The notes below the pieces were generated by a model. The model was given only the letters and a program-made list of their open reading frames with translations. It made no database searches and was not told where the DNA came from. From NCBI GenBank assembly GCA_016302005.1, contig JAEDOK010000029.1, forward strand, positions 1 to 15,286: a DNA stretch of 15,286 nucleotides, written 5' to 3'. The DNA comes from Oscillospiraceae bacterium (GTDB lineage Bacteria > Bacillota_A > Clostridia > Oscillospirales > Oscillospiraceae). Shown here piece by piece: positions 6,468-14,502 of this stretch. Position numbers and translations under genes: made by a program. How positions within the stretch are numbered: position 1 is the first letter of the stretch; every line of letters begins with the position of its first letter.

Positions 6468-6504
6468 ACTCGCCCCGTTTTCGAGACTGGGAAACGGGGC
6501 GAGT
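6468..6504 (-). terminator. Terminator of the ftsH-mscS operon
   Basis: A 13-bp perfect stem (ACTCGCCCCGTTT with AAACGGGGCGAGT) extends by one G-T and one C-G pair around a 7-nt loop. On the minus strand it starts 4 nt after the mscS stop and is followed by the pyrimidine-rich TCCCTTTCC. The tract is imperfect, but the position and stem strength support termination. Confidence 0.65.
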
Positions 6505-6508
6505 GTGT

Positions 6509-7306
6509 TTATTTCGGCATATGGACATCGAGCTGCGGGTAGGGGATGGAGATGCCTTCTTCGTCGAATCTTTTCTTGACCGATTCGGTCACATCGAATT
6601 TGACTTCAAAAAAGTCTGCAGGAGCGACCCACAGGAGCAGGAGATAGTTCACGCTGCTGTCGGCGTATTCGCTGATATGTACCTCCGGCGCGGTGTCCGG
6701 GCAGAGCTTTGGATGCTGCGCCGCCGCGAGGATCGCCGCCTTGACGCGGTCGATATCGTCGTCATAGGAGGCGGAGAAGGTCAGGTCAATGCGGCGCTTT
6801 CCCTCGACCGTGTAGTTATAGATGCGGGCGGAGGAGGCATCGCTGTTCGGGATATAGATGCGCTTGCCGTCGGCGGTCATGATCTGCGTGTAGCACATAC
6901 CGATCTGCTCGACCGTGCCGCTGTCCGAGCCGATCTGCACGAAATCGCCGACGCGGAACGGGTGCGTGGCAAGCAGCGTAATGCTGCCTACCACATTGGA
7001 AAGGGCGTTTTGCACTGCCAGCGAGATCGCCAGGGAGACGACGCTCAAGAGCGCGACCAGCGAGGTCACATCCACGCCGAGACTGCCGGCGGCGACGAGA
7101 ATGACGATCGCATACAGCAGCACGCGCATGATCGCCTTCAGAAAGGCAAATATTGTTTTGTCAAGTCTGGAGCGGCTGAGCATGCGGTCAAAGAGCTTCA
7201 GCAGCAGCTTGACCACAAGGATGCCCACGACCAGAATCAAAATCACGGGCAGGAGCTTCTTCAGCGTCAGCGTGGCGAAAAAGTTTCGGATCTCTTCCCA
7301 ACTCAT
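6509..7306 (-). CDS. mscS: Small-conductance mechanosensitive channel (MscS family)
   Basis: 265 residues, typical of a short three-helix MscS. Membrane helices lie at about 18-39, 58-80 and 84-114. The third is the pore helix, with the conserved run AVQNALSNVVGS (97-108), leading into HPFRVGDFV (115-123). The cytoplasmic beta domain follows (GTVEQIG at 130-136; YIPNSD at 151-156), and the end PYPQLDVH (255-262) is characteristic. The channel opens under membrane tension and releases solutes during hypo-osmotic shock. Its ATG overlaps the ftsH stop in ATGA (4 nt), and GGAGG lies 7 nt upstream inside ftsH. The two genes should be translationally coupled. Confidence 0.93.
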   Translation of the reverse strand: MSWEEIRNFFATLTLKKLLPVILILVVGILVVKLLLKLFDRMLSRSRLDKTIFAFLKAIMRVLLYAIVILVAAGSLGVDVTSLVALLSVVSLAISLAVQNALSNVVGSITLLATHPFRVGDFVQIGSDSGTVEQIGMCYTQIMTADGKRIYIPNSDASSARIYNYTVEGKRRIDLTFSASYDDDIDRVKAAILAAAQHPKLCPDTAPEVHISEYADSSVNYLLLLWVAPADFFEVKFDVTESVKKRFDEEGISIPYPQLDVHMPK

Positions 7307-9204
7307 TGTGTTTCCTCCGTTTCCGAGGCGGGCAGACGGTGGGAATCGGCGTTGACATACGCCATCAGCTCGTCTCCGGTAATGGTTTCCTTTTGCAGCA
7401 AATAGAGCGCGATTTCATCCAGCAGGCTGCGATTGTCCCGCAGGAGCTGCTTGGCATCCTCGTAGCAGGAATTTAACAGAGCGCGTACCTCGTCGTCCGC
7501 CGTGGCGGCGGTGGTCTGCGCGCAGTCCATATATGCCTGCCCGTCCAAATATTCGCTCTGTGTGGCGGCAAGTGCCATGAGTCCGACCTTGTCGCTCATG
7601 CCGAACTGCGTGACCATGCGGCGCGCCAGCTCGGTTGCGCGCTGAATGTCATTTGCGGCACCCGTGGTCTGAATGCCGAAAACGGTCTGCTCCGCCGCAC
7701 GTCCGCCCAAAAGGGTTTGCAGCTGGATCAGCAGCTCCTCCTTGGAATTGAGATATTTTTCCTCCTCGGGCATTTGCATCGTATAACCCAGCGCGCCGGA
7801 GGTGTGCGGCACGATGGTGATCTTGGAGACGGGCTGCGAATGCTTGCGCAGGGCGGCGACGAGGGCGTGACCGACCTCGTGGTAGGCGACGATGCGCTTT
7901 TCCATGTCCGTCAGCACGGTGCCCTTTTTCTCCGTGCCTGCGATGACCGTCTCAAAGGAGACGAGAAGATCCTGCTGGTTGACCGCCTGTCTGCCCATGC
8001 GCACGGCGCGCAGCGCGGCCTCGTTGACGAGGTTGGCAAGATCTGCGCCGACCGCGCCTGCCGTTGCCTGCGCCAGCTTGCGCAGATCAACATCCTCGGC
8101 AAGGCGGATGTTGCGCGTGTGGACGAGAAGGGTCTGATAGCGCCCCTCCAAATTCGGACGGTCGACGACAATGCGGCGGTCAAAGCGTCCCGCACGGAGC
8201 AGCGCCTTGTCCAGCACCTCGGGGCGGTTGGTTGCCGCAAGAATGACGACGCCCTTCGACGAGTCGAAGCCGTCGATCTCCGCAAGCAGCTGGTTCAAGG
8301 TCTGCTCGCGCTCGTCGTTACCGCCGAACTTGCTGTCGCGGCTTCTGCCGATGGCGTCGATCTCGTCGATGAAGATGATGGCCGGGGCGACCTTCGACGC
8401 CTCCTGGAACAGGTCACGGACACGGCTTGCGCCGACGCCGACGAACATCTCCACGAAGTCCGAGCCGGAGATGGAGAAAAAGGGCACATGGGCCTCGCCG
8501 GCGACCGCCTTTGCAAGCAGGGTCTTGCCGGTGCCTGGGGAACCGACCAGGAGCGCACCCTTCGGCAGCTTCGCGCCGATGGCGGTGTATTTCTTCGGGT
8601 TGTGCAGGAAGTCGATGATCTCGACAAGGGATTCCTTCGCCTCGTCCTGCCCCGCGACATCGCGGAAGGTCACGCCCGTCTCTTTTTCCATATACATCTT
8701 GGCTTTGCTCTTGCCGATGCTTCCGATGCCGCCGAGACCGCCGCCACCGCCTGCGCGGTTTGCGACCATACGCATGATGAGCGAGAAGATCAGGAACAGA
8801 AGGATCGGGAAGATCACCCACGAGAACAGGAAGGAGAAGGTATCGTCCTCCGCCTGTACGCCCGTGAACTCAACGCCGTTTGCCTGCATCGTATCGACGA
8901 CGCCCGTCAAATCCACATTGGGCAGCCGCGTGGTGTAGTAAATCATATTCCGATCGTTCGCGACATCCTCCCGGAGCGTATAGGCGATCTGATCCGTGCC
9001 GATCTCCGCGCTCCGGATGCGATCCTCGTTCGCCGCGCTCAAAAAACGGTCATAGGTTACCTGCTCCTGTTTGGAAGCGGTAAATAAACGCATGATCTGA
9101 TTGCCGAAAAAGGTGAGCACGAGAACAAGCAGGATCAGCGCGATGATGGAAAACTTCGGCTTGTTATCGTTCTGCTGTTTTTGATTGGGATTGCGGTTTG
9201 CCAT
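7303..9204 (-). CDS. ftsH: ATP-dependent zinc metalloprotease FtsH
   Basis: 633 residues, usual length. Two membrane helices at about 18-40 and 124-146 flank a small external domain. The AAA module has Walker A GSPGTGKT (221-228), pore loop MFVGVG (253-258), Walker B IIFIDE (276-281) and arginine fingers Arg337 and Arg340. The protease zinc site is HEVGH (442-446), with the third ligand Asp519 in AANDI. It forms a hexamer in the membrane that extracts and degrades damaged membrane proteins and short-lived regulators. The usual PP of Walker A is SP, and the arginine-finger loop reads LLRAGR instead of LLRPGR; both are conservative. ATG 9204 has GAGGGAGTG upstream. First gene of a two-gene operon with mscS. 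Confidence 0.97.
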   Translation of the reverse strand: MANRNPNQKQQNDNKPKFSIIALILLVLVLTFFGNQIMRLFTASKQEQVTYDRFLSAANEDRIRSAEIGTDQIAYTLREDVANDRNMIYYTTRLPNVDLTGVVDTMQANGVEFTGVQAEDDTFSFLFSWVIFPILLFLIFSLIMRMVANRAGGGGGLGGIGSIGKSKAKMYMEKETGVTFRDVAGQDEAKESLVEIIDFLHNPKKYTAIGAKLPKGALLVGSPGTGKTLLAKAVAGEAHVPFFSISGSDFVEMFVGVGASRVRDLFQEASKVAPAIIFIDEIDAIGRSRDSKFGGNDEREQTLNQLLAEIDGFDSSKGVVILAATNRPEVLDKALLRAGRFDRRIVVDRPNLEGRYQTLLVHTRNIRLAEDVDLRKLAQATAGAVGADLANLVNEAALRAVRMGRQAVNQQDLLVSFETVIAGTEKKGTVLTDMEKRIVAYHEVGHALVAALRKHSQPVSKITIVPHTSGALGYTMQMPEEEKYLNSKEELLIQLQTLLGGRAAEQTVFGIQTTGAANDIQRATELARRMVTQFGMSDKVGLMALAATQSEYLDGQAYMDCAQTTAATADDEVRALLNSCYEDAKQLLRDNRSLLDEIALYLLQKETITGDELMAYVNADSHRLPASETEETQ

Positions 9205-9230
9205 TTTTTCACTCCCTCTTTTGCTTTTTC

Positions 9231-9259
9231 AGCCTCTGTTTACAATGTCGTAAGAGGCT
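9231..9259 (-). promoter_or_regulatory. Hairpin in the ftsH leader
   Basis: AGCCTCT and AGAGGCT (7 bp) enclose an inner TAC/GTA stem. It lies between the predicted start of transcription (about 9267) and the ribosome site, so it would form the 5-prime end of the ftsH mRNA. There is no T-tract in the ftsH direction. A role in mRNA stability or control is possible but unproven. Confidence 0.4.
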
Positions 9260-9273
9260 TCTTTTTCTTCTGC

Positions 9274-9302
9274 ATCATAGCATATTTTTTACCTGTTCGC
9301 AA
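9274..9302 (-). promoter_or_regulatory. SigA-type promoter of ftsH-mscS
   Basis: On the minus strand, TTGCGA (9297-9302) and TATGAT (9274-9279) are separated by 17 nt. The predicted leader is about 60 nt. No other candidate of this quality lies before the ATG at 9204. Confidence 0.7.
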
Positions 9303-9373
9303 TTCGTATCGCCCTGCGCGGCATGAATTTTTTGTAAAATCCGAGGAAATTTTCTCTGAACGCACATTTTATA

Positions 9374-9402
9374 TTGTCTCCGCCCGCTTTTTTTGTTATA
9401 AT
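9374..9402 (+). promoter_or_regulatory. SigA-type promoter of rlmB and the pseudo-ATPase gene
   Basis: TTGTCT (9374-9379) and a perfect TATAAT (9397-9402) with 17-nt spacing. Transcription should start near 9409, about 30 nt before the rlmB ATG. It diverges from the ftsH promoter about 70 nt away. Confidence 0.82.
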
Positions 9403-9439
9403 GTTCAGAAGTAAAAATTTAAGGGAAAAGTGAACGTTT

Positions 9440-10210
9440 ATGAAAAAAATTTCCGATACGCAGCGCCCGGAGGAAGCCTCGGAGGGCTTGATTGAGGGCA
9501 GAAACGCCGTGACTGAGGCGATTCGCAGCGGCAGAGCCATCAACAAGGTCTTTTTGGCTGACGGAGACACCGATAAGGCGCTGGGCAGACTTGCCGCCAT
9601 GGCGAAGGACGCGGGCGCGGTCGTCGTCCGCATCGACCGCCGAAAGCTCAACGAGATGAGCCCGACCGGGGCGCATCAGGGCATTATCGCAGCCGTCGCC
9701 GCCCACGAATATGCGACGGTCGATGATATGCTCGCCGCTGCGGAAAGCAGGGGAGAGGCGCCGCTTTTGGTCGTCTGCGATGAGCTTTCCGATCCGCACA
9801 ACCTCGGCGCGATCCTGAGGACCGCCGAATGCGCGGGAGCGCACGGGGTAATCATTCCGAAACGGCGCAGCGTGGGGCTGACTGCCGTGGTCGGCAAGGC
9901 ATCTGCGGGTGCGATCGAGTATATGCCCGTGGCGCGTGTGAGCAATATTGCCGCCACCCTGCGGGAGCTGAAGCAGCGGGGCGTGTGGATTTTCGGCACG
10001 GCTGCCGAGGGCGCGACAAAGCTGTATGAAGCCGACCTGACCCTGCCTGCCGCCATTGTGATCGGCAATGAGGGTGTCGGTATGAGCCGCATCGTCGCAG
10101 AGCAGTGTGATTTTAAGGTGAGTATTCCCATGAAGGGACGCATCTCCTCGCTGAACGCCTCCGCCGCTGCCGCTATTTTACTTTACGAATCCGTCCGACA
10201 GAGAGGATGA
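9440..10210 (+). CDS. rlmB: 23S rRNA (guanosine-2'-O)-methyltransferase RlmB (SpoU/TrmH family)
   Basis: 256 residues. An L30e-like substrate-binding domain occupies about 15-90 (LIEGRNAVTEAI; GAHQGIIA). A SPOUT knot methyltransferase domain follows, with motif 1 DPHNLGAILRTAE (118-130), motif 2 IGNEGVGMSR (208-217) and motif 3 IPMKGRISSLNAS (229-241). By family it methylates the 2-prime hydroxyl of a guanosine in the peptidyl-transferase region of 23S rRNA (G2251 in E. coli) using S-adenosylmethionine. The ATG at 9440 is the only in-frame choice that preserves the fold, but its ribosome site is weak: AAGGGA is about 13 nt away. It precedes the pseudo-ATPase gene by 4 nt. Confidence 0.92.
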   Translation: MKKISDTQRPEEASEGLIEGRNAVTEAIRSGRAINKVFLADGDTDKALGRLAAMAKDAGAVVVRIDRRKLNEMSPTGAHQGIIAAVAAHEYATVDDMLAAAESRGEAPLLVVCDELSDPHNLGAILRTAECAGAHGVIIPKRRSVGLTAVVGKASAGAIEYMPVARVSNIAATLRELKQRGVWIFGTAAEGATKLYEADLTLPAAIVIGNEGVGMSRIVAEQCDFKVSIPMKGRISSLNASAAAAILLYESVRQRG

Positions 10211-10214
10211 GCTT

Positions 10215-12263
10215 ATGGAACGACGCGAGCCGGAACAATTGAATCAAGCGGACGCGCCGGAGGAATATCGGCTCGATGATATCCTGCGCGAGTTCGGCGC
10301 GGGTGCGGAGGAGCCGAAGAAAAGCGTAAGCTCGGACACAATGACCTTCCAACCCATCCGCTCTGCGCCCGTTGACCCGCAGCTCGACGCGCCGACCAAG
10401 ACGGCGGAGCCAAAAAAGAGCAGACCGTCAAGGGAGAAACGCAAAGAGTCTGCGCCGGGGCCGGAGAAGCCGAAGCAGGCGGAAAGGGAAGCGGTGCAGC
10501 CGCCGACGACGCGGAAGGAACCGCCCGCGCAGGAGGAACCGCAGGAAAAGCCGAAGAAGCGGGCGAAGGTACCGGCGGAGAAGGCGCAACGCCGAGAGAC
10601 GAAAAGGTCTGCCGAGACGCCGCCGAAGGTGCGGATCGCGGTGCCGGAGGCAGCGCCGAAGCCGCAGGAGCTGCTGCGCCGATGCAAAGACGGCTCCGGC
10701 ACGCAACGTCTGCGCCTGCTTTTTCTTGGAATCGTCACCTTGCTACAACTGCTTTTGCTGGTCTGCGCGGATCCGAAGTGGAATTTTCTGCCGTTTTCCG
10801 CGTCGGGAATCGGCTGGTGCTCCTTGGCGCTGGGCGTGCTTTCACTGGCAGCTTCCTATGATGTCCTGCTCGAGGGCGTGCGTGACCTTTTGCGCCTGCG
10901 CGTGAGCCTGAATACCCTTGCCATTCCGGTGAGCCTGCTGACGCTGCTCCACGCGGTACAGGTGCTGCCGCAGGATGGGCAGACTTACTGTCCCGTGCTT
11001 TCACTGCTGCTGTTCTTCCTGCTCCGGGCGCTCGCGGCGCAGCGCAGAGCGATGTTTTATACACTGCGCACCGTCTGCTCGTTTGATACGCCAATGGGCA
11101 TTTTTGAGACGCCGCAGCGACCCGCCTCTCTGCGCCGTGATACGGCAGATACCGAGGACTTTATGCGCGCTTTGCTCCGACCCGACCTCACGCAGAATAT
11201 AATGCGCGTATATGCGCTGGTGATGCTGCCCTTGACGGGCGTGCTGGCGTATTTGCTCAGCGTCCGCAGCACCTGCGGCTTTGTGCAGGCTTGGCTGCTG
11301 CTCCTTCTCGGCGCGATCCCCTTTGCGGGTGCGCTCTGCTTTGCGAAGCCCTTTGCGGCGTTGGCAAAACGCCTTGCCGCCTTCGGGGGCGCGCTCTGCG
11401 GCTGGCACGGCGCGAAAGCCTTCAACGGCAAGCATACGATCATCCTGCGCGACGAGGATATTTTCCCGCGCTCGCACATCTCTTCGAACGGCATGAAGCT
11501 CTTCGGAACGCATACCGCGCCCCGCGTGATCGCCTTTGCCCTCGCCGCGTTGGAGGCGGAGGACAGCCCGCTGACGGAGCTGTTTGAAACGCTTCTGCGT
11601 TCGCAAAACGGCAGGCGCTGGCATGCCGCGAAATCCCGCATTTATGACAATAACGGCATCGGCGCGGAGGTCATGGGCGAGGTCGTGCTGGTGGGCACGC
11701 TTGCCTTTATGCGCAGCATGGGCGTGCATATGCCCGCAGGCACACGCGTGCGGCAGGCGGTCTATGTGTCCGTCGGCGGCGAGTTGGCGGGGATCTTTGC
11801 CATCAAATATAAGCCGTCGCCCTCGACGAAAAAGGGACTGCGCGATGTGCTGGCAAACCGCAATTTCTCCGTTGTGCTGGCAACGCGGGACTTCTTGATT
11901 ACCCCGGAGCTGATCGCTTCCAAATATGATGTGCAGACGCAGACGATGGTATTCCCGACCTTCCCCGAACGTCTCCGCCTCTCGGCAAGCGATTCGCATG
12001 AGACGGATGCACAGGGCGCGCTGATCGCAAAGGATACCTTTGGCGCGTTTGCCTCGACGGCAGCGGCGGGACGCACCCTGCACAGCGCGACGCTTTTGTC
12101 CCTTACCCTCTGCCTGCTGGCGGGGATCGGCGGCTTGCTTGTGTGCGCGCTGCTGATTGCGTGGAATTCCGTGGAGACCGCTTCGCCGCTGCATCTTGCC
12201 GCGTTCCAGCTCGTCTGGGCGTGCCTAAATGCGCTCTTTACCTTCGTACTGCTTCGATTTTGA
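10215..12263 (+). CDS. Membrane protein resembling a catalytically dead P1B-type ATPase
   Basis: 682 residues; no named family recognised. Residues 1-155 are a Lys/Arg/Glu/Pro-rich, probably disordered tail. Six membrane helices (about 168-184, 196-218, 233-250, 258-275, 331-350, 355-378), a cytoplasmic part (about 380-615) and two last helices (about 624-648, 657-680) reproduce the 6+2 plan of heavy-metal P-type ATPases. Visible parallels are IPFAGALCFAKPFA in helix 6 (CPC-ALxxAxPxA position); FGGALCGWHGAKAF for the GilikGgealE segment; GIGAEVMGEVVLVG (481-494) for the nucleotide-domain GxG segment; and VYVSVGGELAGIFAI (516-530), then LANRNFSVVLATRD (546-559). The key residues are gone: CPC is IPF (368-370), DKTGT is about RDEDI (412-416), TGDN is ATRD (556-559), no GDGxND, and only about 55 residues in the loop that should hold the TGE actuator domain. 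It probably does not pump ions. The ATG at 10215 has AGAGG upstream and lies 4 nt after rlmB. Confidence 0.8.
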   Translation: MERREPEQLNQADAPEEYRLDDILREFGAGAEEPKKSVSSDTMTFQPIRSAPVDPQLDAPTKTAEPKKSRPSREKRKESAPGPEKPKQAEREAVQPPTTRKEPPAQEEPQEKPKKRAKVPAEKAQRRETKRSAETPPKVRIAVPEAAPKPQELLRRCKDGSGTQRLRLLFLGIVTLLQLLLLVCADPKWNFLPFSASGIGWCSLALGVLSLAASYDVLLEGVRDLLRLRVSLNTLAIPVSLLTLLHAVQVLPQDGQTYCPVLSLLLFFLLRALAAQRRAMFYTLRTVCSFDTPMGIFETPQRPASLRRDTADTEDFMRALLRPDLTQNIMRVYALVMLPLTGVLAYLLSVRSTCGFVQAWLLLLLGAIPFAGALCFAKPFAALAKRLAAFGGALCGWHGAKAFNGKHTIILRDEDIFPRSHISSNGMKLFGTHTAPRVIAFALAALEAEDSPLTELFETLLRSQNGRRWHAAKSRIYDNNGIGAEVMGEVVLVGTLAFMRSMGVHMPAGTRVRQAVYVSVGGELAGIFAIKYKPSPSTKKGLRDVLANRNFSVVLATRDFLITPELIASKYDVQTQTMVFPTFPERLRLSASDSHETDAQGALIAKDTFGAFASTAAAGRTLHSATLLSLTLCLLAGIGGLLVCALLIAWNSVETASPLHLAAFQLVWACLNALFTFVLLRF

Positions 12264-12323
12264 CCGTTTTTGCACTTTCTCACAAAAACCGCGCAAATTA
12301 TTCTGATTTTTTTGTATTTGTCA

Positions 12324-12352
12324 TTGCAATCTCGTTTTCCATCGTGTATAAT
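12324..12352 (+). promoter_or_regulatory. SigA-type promoter of the EF-G-like gene
   Basis: TTGCAA (12324-12329) and a perfect TATAAT (12347-12352) with 17-nt spacing. The predicted leader is about 70 nt and includes AAAGGAGA before the ATG. The 60 nt between the previous stop (12263) and this promoter show only a weak A/T stem (GTTTTTG/CAAAAAC), so some read-through from the rlmB operon is possible. Confidence 0.82.
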
Positions 12353-12428
12353 AAAACTAATTGTGGCAACGAATGTTATGCCGCCCGCAGTCCTTTCCCG
12401 ACTGCACAGAAAGGAGAATTTCAACACT

Positions 12429-14492
12429 ATGTACACTGCGAAGGACATCCGCAATATTGCGCTGCTCGGTCACGGCGGCGACGGCAAATCCGCCCTGTGT
12501 GAGAGTTTGCTCTTCCTGACGAAGGCAATCACCCGTCTCGGCAAACGCGCCGACGGAACCACCGTCTCCGACTTTGACGACGAAGAGAAGAAGAGACAGT
12601 ATTCCATCAAGACCTCCGTTATCCCCGTGGAGTACGCGGGCTGTAAGATCAATGTGCTGGATAACCCCGGCTATTTTGATTTCGCTGCTGAGGTCGTGCA
12701 GTCCCTGCGCGTCGCGGACGCGGGCTTGATCTGCCTGACTGCAAAGTCCGGCATCGCTGTCGGCACTGAAAAGGGTTGGAAGTCCCTTGCGGATGCGAAT
12801 TTGCCCGCAATGTTCTATGTTTCCAAGCTCGACGAAGAGCACGCGAATTTCTTCGGCACCTTTGATGCCATCCGCAACACCTTCGGCGCTTCCGCCATTC
12901 CCTTCACCTTCCCGATCCTGAACGGCGAGCAGGCGGTCGGCGTGGTCGATCTGATCGCGAAGAAGGCTTACGACGTCAGCGGCAAGGAGATCGCCCTGCC
13001 CGCAGACGCGGAGGAAAAGATCGAAGAATACATGGCAGAGCTGAATGAGCAGGTCGCGGAGACCGACGAAGCCCTCATGGAGAAGTTCTTCATGGAGGAG
13101 CCGTTCACCGAGGAAGAGCTCATCAAGGGCATTAAGGACGGCATCCGTCAGCGCACGGTCACGCCGGTGTTCTGCGGTTGCGCGATGAACGGTCTCGGCA
13201 CGACCCGTCTGCTGGAGAACATCAAGAAGTTTGCGCCCTCTCCCCTCGAAGGCAAGCCCGTTGTTACCGTCGATGAGGACGGCAATGAGTCTGAGCTGGC
13301 ACTTGATCCCGCAGGCAGCCCGATGGCGTTCGTGTTCAACACCATGGCAGATCAGTACGGCAAGAACTCCTACTTCAAGGTCATCTCCGGCGACATTGAG
13401 GATACCTTGACCGTTGTCAATGCCCGCACCGGCGACAACGAAAAGCTTGGCAACACCTTCTTCCCGAAGGGCAAGGACAATGTCAAGACCTCGAAGGTCT
13501 GCTGCGGTGACATCGGCGTATTCACCAAGCTTGCCTCTGTCCGCACCGGCGACACACTCGGTCTTGCGGGCAAGGTCGTCACCGTGAAGCCCATGACCTA
13601 CGCGGAGCCCTGCTACCGCATGGCGATCTACGCCAAGACGAAGGGGCAGGAGGATAAGGTTGCGTCCGGTCTGGTCAAGCTGAACGAGGAGGATGCCTCC
13701 TTCACCTACGGCAACGATCCCGAGACGAAGGAAATGATCATCGCGGGCGTCTGCGATATCCACCTGAGCGTTATCATCTCCAAGCTGCTGAGCAAGTATA
13801 AGGTCGAGGCGGAGCTGCGTCCTGCGAAGATTGCTTACCGCGAGACCATTAAGAAAAAGGTTGAGGTTCACGGCCGTCACAAGAAGCAGTCCGGCGGTCA
13901 CGGTCAGTTCGGTGATGTTTACATCCGCTTTGAGCCGCAGAGTGAGACAGAGGATATGATCTTTGCCGACGAGACGGTCGGCGGCTGCGTGCCGAAGAAC
14001 TTCATCCCCTCGGTTGAAAAGGGTCTGCGCAACTGCATCGGTAAGGGTGTTTTGGCGGGCTATCCCGTCGTGTTCCTGAAGTCCACGCTGTACTTCGGCT
14101 CTTACCATCCCGTTGACTCCTCCGATATGGCGTTCCAGACCGCTGCGGGCATTGCCTATAAGGAAGGTCTGCCCACCGCCGCGCCGACGCTCCTCGAGCC
14201 GATCGGCGAGCTGAAGGTTTTCATCCCCGATGCCAACATGGGCGACATCATCGGCGACCTCAACAAGCGCCGCGGCCGTGTCATGGGCATGAATCCCGAT
14301 CCCGAGAATCGTGGCTGGCAGATCGTTGACGCGGAAGTGCCCATCGGCGAGATGAGCAGCTACGCCATTGACCTCCGTTCCATGACGCAGGGCAGAGGCG
14401 CCTACTCCCTCAAGTTCGTCCGTTACGAGGAAGTCCCGCAGATGAATCAGGCAAAGATCATCGAGGACGCCAAGAAGAACGAGGAAGAATAA
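12429..14492 (+). CDS. EF-G-like translational GTPase (EF-G paralogue)
   Basis: 687 residues, full EF-G length. The G domain has G1 GHGGDGKS (14-21), switch I ending RQYSI (56-60), G3 DNPGYFDF (78-85), G4 SKLD (132-135) and G5 near GCAMNGLG (250-257). Domain II spans about 295-390. Domain III has VCDIHLSVI (441-449). Domain IV contains KQSGGHGQFGDVYIRFEP (486-503) and the tip-side YHPVDSSDMAF (559-569). Domain V holds DIIGDLNKRRGRVMGM (606-621). Canonical EF-G has DTPGH and NKxD. Here the catalytic His is Tyr82, the switch I Thr is Ser59, and NKxD is SKLD, which places it in the EF-G2-like paralogue group. The housekeeping fusA is expected elsewhere, with rpsL/rpsG. ATG 12429 was chosen because homology starts there (MYTAKDIRN) and AAAGGAGA lies upstream. 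The frame continues back to 12270 without a ribosome site. Codon use looks like that of a well-expressed gene. Confidence 0.92.
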   Translation: MYTAKDIRNIALLGHGGDGKSALCESLLFLTKAITRLGKRADGTTVSDFDDEEKKRQYSIKTSVIPVEYAGCKINVLDNPGYFDFAAEVVQSLRVADAGLICLTAKSGIAVGTEKGWKSLADANLPAMFYVSKLDEEHANFFGTFDAIRNTFGASAIPFTFPILNGEQAVGVVDLIAKKAYDVSGKEIALPADAEEKIEEYMAELNEQVAETDEALMEKFFMEEPFTEEELIKGIKDGIRQRTVTPVFCGCAMNGLGTTRLLENIKKFAPSPLEGKPVVTVDEDGNESELALDPAGSPMAFVFNTMADQYGKNSYFKVISGDIEDTLTVVNARTGDNEKLGNTFFPKGKDNVKTSKVCCGDIGVFTKLASVRTGDTLGLAGKVVTVKPMTYAEPCYRMAIYAKTKGQEDKVASGLVKLNEEDASFTYGNDPETKEMIIAGVCDIHLSVIISKLLSKYKVEAELRPAKIAYRETIKKKVEVHGRHKKQSGGHGQFGDVYIRFEPQSETEDMIFADETVGGCVPKNFIPSVEKGLRNCIGKGVLAGYPVVFLKSTLYFGSYHPVDSSDMAFQTAAGIAYKEGLPTAAPTLLEPIGELKVFIPDANMGDIIGDLNKRRGRVMGMNPDPENRGWQIVDAEVPIGEMSSYAIDLRSMTQGRGAYSLKFVRYEEVPQMNQAKIIEDAKKNEEE

Positions 14493-14502
14493 TTCACCTT
14501 TT

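Noticed and set aside
6203..7405. Plus-strand frame of 400 codons across the intergenic region and mscS
   Set aside because: It begins in the hairpin-rich gap, includes the CHCEERSDVAI repeat, and is mostly antisense to the clear MscS gene.
7717..9087. Plus-strand frame of 456 codons antisense to ftsH
   Set aside because: Its peptide shows no recognisable domain, whereas the minus strand gives complete FtsH with all motifs.
12266..12290. Terminator for the rlmB operon (GTTTTTG/CAAAAAC stem)
   Set aside because: The stem is short and almost all A-T, and the T-run is about 20 nt further on, so termination is not supported.
12270..12428. Upstream extension of the EF-G-like protein by 53 residues
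   Set aside because: It includes the promoter region and lacks a ribosome site. Family homology begins at the ATG at 12429.
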